From the NCBI GenBank assembly GCA_023139225.1, contig JAGLNZ010000158.1:1-8087 (forward strand): a stretch of DNA of 8,087 bases, written 5' to 3'. The notes beneath the pieces were generated by a model that searched no databases, was not told the origin of the DNA, and worked only from the letters and a program-made list of their open reading frames with translations. The stretch's first letter is position 1. Every line of letters begins with the position of its first letter. The translations under genes and the position numbers were made by a program. This stretch comes from Desulfobacula sp. (GTDB lineage: Bacteria; Desulfobacterota; Desulfobacteria; Desulfobacterales; Desulfobacteraceae). Positions 5,901 to 8,087 of this stretch are shown here, piece after piece.

Positions 5901-8087
5901 AAATAAAAATGATGACAGCAATCTTGCTTTACCGGCTTATGAAGCCATGAAAATGGTTCAAAAAGGGCTGGAAGCCATGCAGCAGCTTCAAACACAAACT
6001 GCCAGGGCTCATGAAAAATTTCTTGAAACACAGGCCCAGGCAAGCAAAACCCTGGCAGGCATGATGGAACAAACCCGAAATCTTAGCCTTAATACACCTA
6101 TTACACATTCAGCACCTGCACCTGTGATGACTACTGAACATATGCCGGAATCTGTCCGTCCGGAAAATAATGATATTCCTGTTTCTCAAAATTCTTCCAA
6201 TAGCAGCGTCACTCAAGCACTTGAGCCTGATACTCCGATTGAAACACCCCAACGAGTTGAAAAAAGCCTGCCTGCTGAATCTGAACATAACACTTCAGAT
6301 GCTAAAATTGAACAAATTCTGTTTGAAATTGTAAGTAAGTTAACAGGCTTCCCTGTTGAGATGCTGGAATCAGATATGGACATTGAATCCGATCTTGGTA
6401 TTGATTCAATCAAAAAAGTGGAAATTATTTCAGAGCTTGAAAAACAGATCCCTTCCTGCGAGGGTTTAACTACTGAAAATATCGGTTCTGTAAGGACGTT
6501 GAAAGATATTAGTAATGCCATTCAAAATGAAACCGTTTCTGCCATCCACGCCATTGGTGACGCGGATATTGGCACTACTGACAATATTATTATACCTCAA
6601 GAAAACATTGAACAAGATACCTATCAAGCCGTTTCAACGGTACTGGTCAATACCATCAGTGAATTAACAGGGTTTCCCGTTGAAATGCTCGAACCTTCCA
6701 TGAATCTTGAATCAGATCTGGGAATTGATTCCATCAAACGGGTAGAAATTCTTTCAAAGTTAGAGCAGGAACTGGATCATATTGAGACTATTTCTTCCGA
6801 TGACATTGCAAACCTGAAAACCATTGAAGAGATCATCACATATCTGACAAGGACTGATCAGAAAACACCTGTTGAATCAAAAAAAAAAACATCACAATTC
6901 AACACTGAACCTCAACCGGAAGCGGACAGCTCTTGCTCTGACAAACGACTGATCCGACAGGTTGTTTCTTTAAAGGAATATCCCACCAATCAGATCAGGT
7001 TTTATAATGGTGCTAAAATAGAACTGGCAGCTAAAAAAAAAGTCTACATTACTAAAGATCACTCAAATATAGCATACCTGTTTAAAATAGAATTTGAAAA
7101 ATTAGGAATAGATGCTGACCTGATTGATATCAGCAAAGAAAATATTCCTGAGTTACCCGATGCAGCAGGCCTTGTTCTGGTACCCGATTCCTTTAAGAAA
7201 AAAAGCCCGGATGCTTCCATGAATTTTTTGAAATCCGCATTTCTGCTGGTAAAGAAGAATGCCCGATATCTCATGGATGCAGGTACTAAAAAAGGTGCCT
7301 TTTTAACCACCGTCTCCTTTTTAGGTGGCGGATTTGGATTTTCTAAGAAAACATTCAATAGTGATCCGGTTTACGGAGGACTTGCAGGACTTGCAAAGAC
7401 CGCCAATCTTGAGTGGAAAAATGTTTTATGCAGGGCTTTGGATATGCCTGATTCCAAAAAAAAATGTATGGAAAATGCTGAAGCGGCAGTCTCTTTGATG
7501 ATGACCTATGGATCAGTGGAAATGGGTCTGGATGGGGATAACTGCAATATTCCAACGCTGACAGATCAAGATCTGACACATGGTAATGTTGACCTTGACT
7601 CTGATGATGTGGTCCTCATTACAGGCGGCGCCAAAGGCGTTACTGCAGCATGTGCCGTTGAAATGGCAAAAGAGTATTCCCCCACCATTGTTCTTATAGG
7701 CAGATCTGAGACGCCATCTTCAGAGCCTGAATGGGCAAAAGATATCCGTGACCCTGCCACATTGAAAAAAACCATACTGACCCATGAGTTTAAAGGCCAG
7801 ACCCCAAAACCCGCTGATATAGAAAAAATATATCAAAAAATCATTTCCAACCGGGAAATCCAAAAAAACATTCAATTAATGAATAAAAATGGCTCTAGGG
7901 TAAGATACTTTTCTGCAGATATTAGAAAACCAAAAGAAATTGATGCAATTTTTAAAACCGTACGAAAAGAATTCAACCATATAACAGCAATCATCCATGG
8001 TGCGGGCGTCCTTAAAGACAAGCTGATCATTGATAAACATATTGATCAGTTTACAAATGTGCTGGAAACAAAAGTAAAGGGACTTGA
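2911..8087 (+). CDS. pfaA: PfaA-type iterative polyketide/PUFA synthase, 3'-truncated (KS-MAT-ACP-ACP-KR...)
   Basis: The frame is open from ATG 2911 to the window end: at least 1725 residues, with no stop or frameshift. An in-frame stop at 2887-2889 and no other start codon before 2911 fix the start; no Shine-Dalgarno sequence is visible. Domain order: ketosynthase (about 11-473), malonyl acyltransferase (about 588-890), charged linker with a coiled coil (about 1010-1058), two acyl carrier domains (Ser1166 and Ser1274), and a ketoreductase with a structural N-terminal half (about 1355-1560) and an NADPH-binding motif TGGAKGVT (1571-1578), cut before its catalytic Ser/Tyr. This order matches PfaA of bacterial PUFA synthases and Pfa2 of myxobacteria. 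It should build acyl chains in the cytoplasm from malonyl-CoA by repeated condensation and keto reduction, with PfaD and further subunits acting in trans. Only two ACPs are present where EPA/DHA synthases usually have five or more, so the product may be another secondary lipid. A C-terminal dehydratase-like region may follow outside the window. Confidence 0.95.
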   Translation, partial: MTKKNNTHNKNCVAIIGMGCIFPKSHNLKEYWHLLFNGIDAIENIPDDTHWKLKDYFDQDPSTPDHIYCKRGGFLPKVSFDPLSYGIPPNNIDATDTSQLLGLEVARMALEDAGYPVNHPVLEQKKVNVILGVTGTQELVIPLGARLGHPIWKKALEDSGISKDKKEEVIQRIQGDYAQWQENSFPGLLGNVVAGRIANRLNLFGTNTVTDAACASSLSAIHTAVMELLSKKCDMSVTGGVDTLNDIFMHMCFAKTGVLSHTSDAKPFSKDADGTVLGEGIGMLVLKRLEDAQKDNDRIYAVIKGIGTSSDGRTSAIYAPNSKGQLKALNEAYHEAGIDPSTVELVEAHGTGTRVGDKVEFDALKKCFEPSSEKNQTTLSSVKSMIGHTKAAAGAAGMIKSALSLYNKVLPPTLKALEPDPELDINNSSFYLNPESKPWVSKSAIKSSGHPRRSGVSAFGFGGSNFHIVLEEYTPSKSHVSWDGAVQIIAFSSDTKNELLDKLHAFKTNLNEMEDDQETRQTIAWQSYESRQNFSAGHDFRLLIVHKKNDDIQKNLKKAKESIDTGRSQPNIYFSSGEESNGKSKKLGFLFPGQGSQYIGMGKDLVSLFPEALEALELAADIFSKENNTASEDKPLNEYIFPPPPHLQTKTNSEDQLRRTDIAQPAIGALSLAMIKVLKRFGITPQITCGHSFGELSALCSADWMDEESFLKLAAVRGKYMATAGSNPDGDSGSMLAVQASLEDIEVLIKEEKLDLILANRNSKTQGVLSGSTKEILRAKEICKQKKLRAVKLPVAAAFHSQLVQDAVTPFKKDLSSKTFSPTPIDVLSNTTGKPYEKKDSEIKKTLGNQLINPVNFVGNIEGMLDKNVSTFIEVGPKAVLTGLIKPVLREKNITAISLDASSGKKSGIEDLAHTLCMIASKGFAIDLTPWEDAAKKPAPKKMKIQLTGANPKPKNRCSIPKSKPEPEPSQEQTFNKNRSFLKGSDMTSQNRQKPNANKNDDSNLALPAYEAMKMVQKGLEAMQQLQTQTARAHEKFLETQAQASKTLAGMMEQTRNLSLNTPITHSAPAPVMTTEHMPESVRPENNDIPVSQNSSNSSVTQALEPDTPIETPQRVEKSLPAESEHNTSDAKIEQILFEIVSKLTGFPVEMLESDMDIESDLGIDSIKKVEIISELEKQIPSCEGLTTENIGSVRTLKDISNAIQNETVSAIHAIGDADIGTTDNIIIPQENIEQDTYQAVSTVLVNTISELTGFPVEMLEPSMNLESDLGIDSIKRVEILSKLEQELDHIETISSDDIANLKTIEEIITYLTRTDQKTPVESKKKTSQFNTEPQPEADSSCSDKRLIRQVVSLKEYPTNQIRFYNGAKIELAAKKKVYITKDHSNIAYLFKIEFEKLGIDADLIDISKENIPELPDAAGLVLVPDSFKKKSPDASMNFLKSAFLLVKKNARYLMDAGTKKGAFLTTVSFLGGGFGFSKKTFNSDPVYGGLAGLAKTANLEWKNVLCRALDMPDSKKKCMENAEAAVSLMMTYGSVEMGLDGDNCNIPTLTDQDLTHGNVDLDSDDVVLITGGAKGVTAACAVEMAKEYSPTIVLIGRSETPSSEPEWAKDIRDPATLKKTILTHEFKGQTPKPADIEKIYQKIISNREIQKNIQLMNKNGSRVRYFSADIRKPKEIDAIFKTVRKEFNHITAIIHGAGVLKDKLIIDKHIDQFTNVLETKVKGL
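2941..4329 (+). other. Ketosynthase (KS) domain of the PfaA-type synthase
   Basis: This domain performs decarboxylative Claisen condensation of malonyl-ACP with the growing chain. It opens with VAIIGMGCIFP (residues 13-23). The complete catalytic triad is visible: Cys214 in DAACASSLSA (codon 3550-3552), His349 in EAHGTGT, and His388 in SMIGHTK. It closes with SGVSAFGFGGSNFHIVLEE. DxAC around the nucleophile and the long segment before it (NSFPGLLGNVVAGRIANR) are typical of Pfa-type KS domains. Nothing suggests loss of activity. Confidence 0.95.
4663..5589 (+). other. Malonyl-CoA:ACP acyltransferase (MAT) domain
   Basis: The domain starts with FLFPGQGSQYIGMG (about residue 589). The nucleophile Ser692 lies in GHSFGE (codon 4984-4986). 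Arg717 (VRGKYM) is the residue expected to hold the malonyl carboxylate. His800 lies in AFHS and completes the dyad. The domain ends after FIEVGPKAVLTGLIK (872-886). GHSFGE together with AFHS, rather than YASH, fits malonyl-CoA rather than methylmalonyl-CoA. The IFPPP....DIAQPAIGALSLAM stretch between them is usual for Pfa acyltransferases. Confidence 0.92.
5716..6294 (+). other. Interdomain linker with a predicted coiled coil
   Basis: This roughly 190-residue low-complexity segment between MAT and the first ACP is rich in Lys, Pro, Gln, Asn, Glu and Ser. It is interrupted by a helical, Gln/Met/Ala-rich stretch at residues 1010-1058 (nt 5938-6084; begins YEAMKMVQKGLEAMQQLQ). The heptad-like spacing of Met, Leu, Val and Phe suggests a coiled coil. 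Comparable Gln-rich helices before the ACPs are, to my knowledge, common in PfaA-type proteins and may dimerise or position the ACPs; that role is inference. Confidence 0.65.
6301..6846 (+). repeat. Tandem pair of acyl carrier protein (ACP) domains
   Basis: ACP1 spans about residues 1131-1205 and ACP2 about 1236-1312. Each carries the phosphopantetheine attachment motif: DLGIDSIKKVEI with Ser1166 (codon 6406-6408) and DLGIDSIKRVEI with Ser1274 (codon 6730-6732). Both are also preceded by LTGFPVEMLE. The attachment serines are 108 residues apart, joined by an acidic/polar linker. Both look intact, so both should be convertible to holo-ACP by a phosphopantetheinyl transferase not encoded here. 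The nucleotide sequences have diverged, so this is an old duplication, not a collapsed perfect repeat. Confidence 0.95.
6879..6889 (+). other. Run of 11 adenines in the coding frame between ACP2 and KR
   Basis: The run covers the last base of a Ser codon (TCA), three Lys codons and the first base of a Thr codon. Shifting after the run reaches a stop quickly in either alternative frame: TGA at 6906-6908 if the frame moves back one base, TGA at 6950-6952 if it moves forward one. Slippage would thus give a protein ending just after ACP2. The frame as given is intact. Two further runs of nine adenines lie at 7033-7041 and 7456-7464. Confidence 0.6.
6976..8087 (+). other. Ketoreductase (KR) region, truncated by the window end
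   Basis: The N-terminal structural subdomain (about residues 1355-1560) includes LTTVSFLGGGFGFS and YGGLAGLAKTANLEW, both usual in Pfa-type KRs. It is followed by a Rossmann fold with the NADPH loop TGGAKGVT (1571-1578), VLIGRS (about 1584-1589), YFSADIRKP (1666-1674, with the Asp after the third strand) and IIHGAGVLKDKLI (1694-1706). The long insert between the GRS strand and the D-I-R strand (EPEWAKDIRDP...NREIQKNI) is characteristic of this KR branch. The catalytic Ser, Tyr and Asn lie beyond 8087, so activity cannot be judged. Confidence 0.88.

Noticed and set aside
4529..7775. Several minus-strand open frames of 60-130 codons opposite the synthase gene
   Set aside because: They lie entirely over conserved synthase domains or linkers in the + strand frame, show no recognisable protein motif, and are shadow frames.

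Overview
This window looks like part of a chromosome from an AT-rich Gram-negative bacterium, most plausibly a marine or anaerobic Desulfobacterota (Desulfobacterales-type sulfate reducer). That assignment is inferred from the AT-rich composition, the CpxA-style kinase and my knowledge that Pfa-type synthases occur in that group. Nothing in the window proves the taxon.

Layout: all three recognisable genes are on the + strand and nearly fill the window. (1) Positions 1-1117 hold the C-terminal part of a membrane-bound sensor histidine kinase that begins before the window. (2) After a 97-base gap, positions 1215-2801 encode a complete 528-residue PfaD-type FMN-dependent enoyl reductase. (3) After a 109-base gap, a giant open frame runs uninterrupted from 2911 to the last base (at least 1725 codons). 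It encodes a PfaA-type iterative polyketide / polyunsaturated-fatty-acid synthase in the order KS - malonyl AT - coiled-coil linker - ACP - ACP - KR (KR cut by the window end). The other strand carries only short shadow frames over these genes. I see no tRNA, rRNA, CRISPR array or insertion sequence, and no convincing terminator.

How they work together: PfaA-type proteins load malonyl units with the AT, condense them with the KS on chains carried by the tandem ACPs, and reduce the beta-keto group with the KR. PfaD-type proteins act in trans to reduce the enoyl intermediate. The remaining activities (chain-length factor, dehydratases, second AT, possibly an acyltransferase or phosphopantetheinyl transferase) are not here and should lie downstream of 8087. 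Having pfaD first and pfaA second resembles the myxobacterial pfa1-pfa2-pfa3 arrangement rather than the pfaA-B-C-D order of marine gammaproteobacteria. With only two ACPs, the product cannot be assumed to be EPA or DHA; an uncharacterised 'secondary lipid' is at least as likely. The kinase is codirectional and close upstream, so it might regulate the cluster, but it could equally be an unrelated neighbour.
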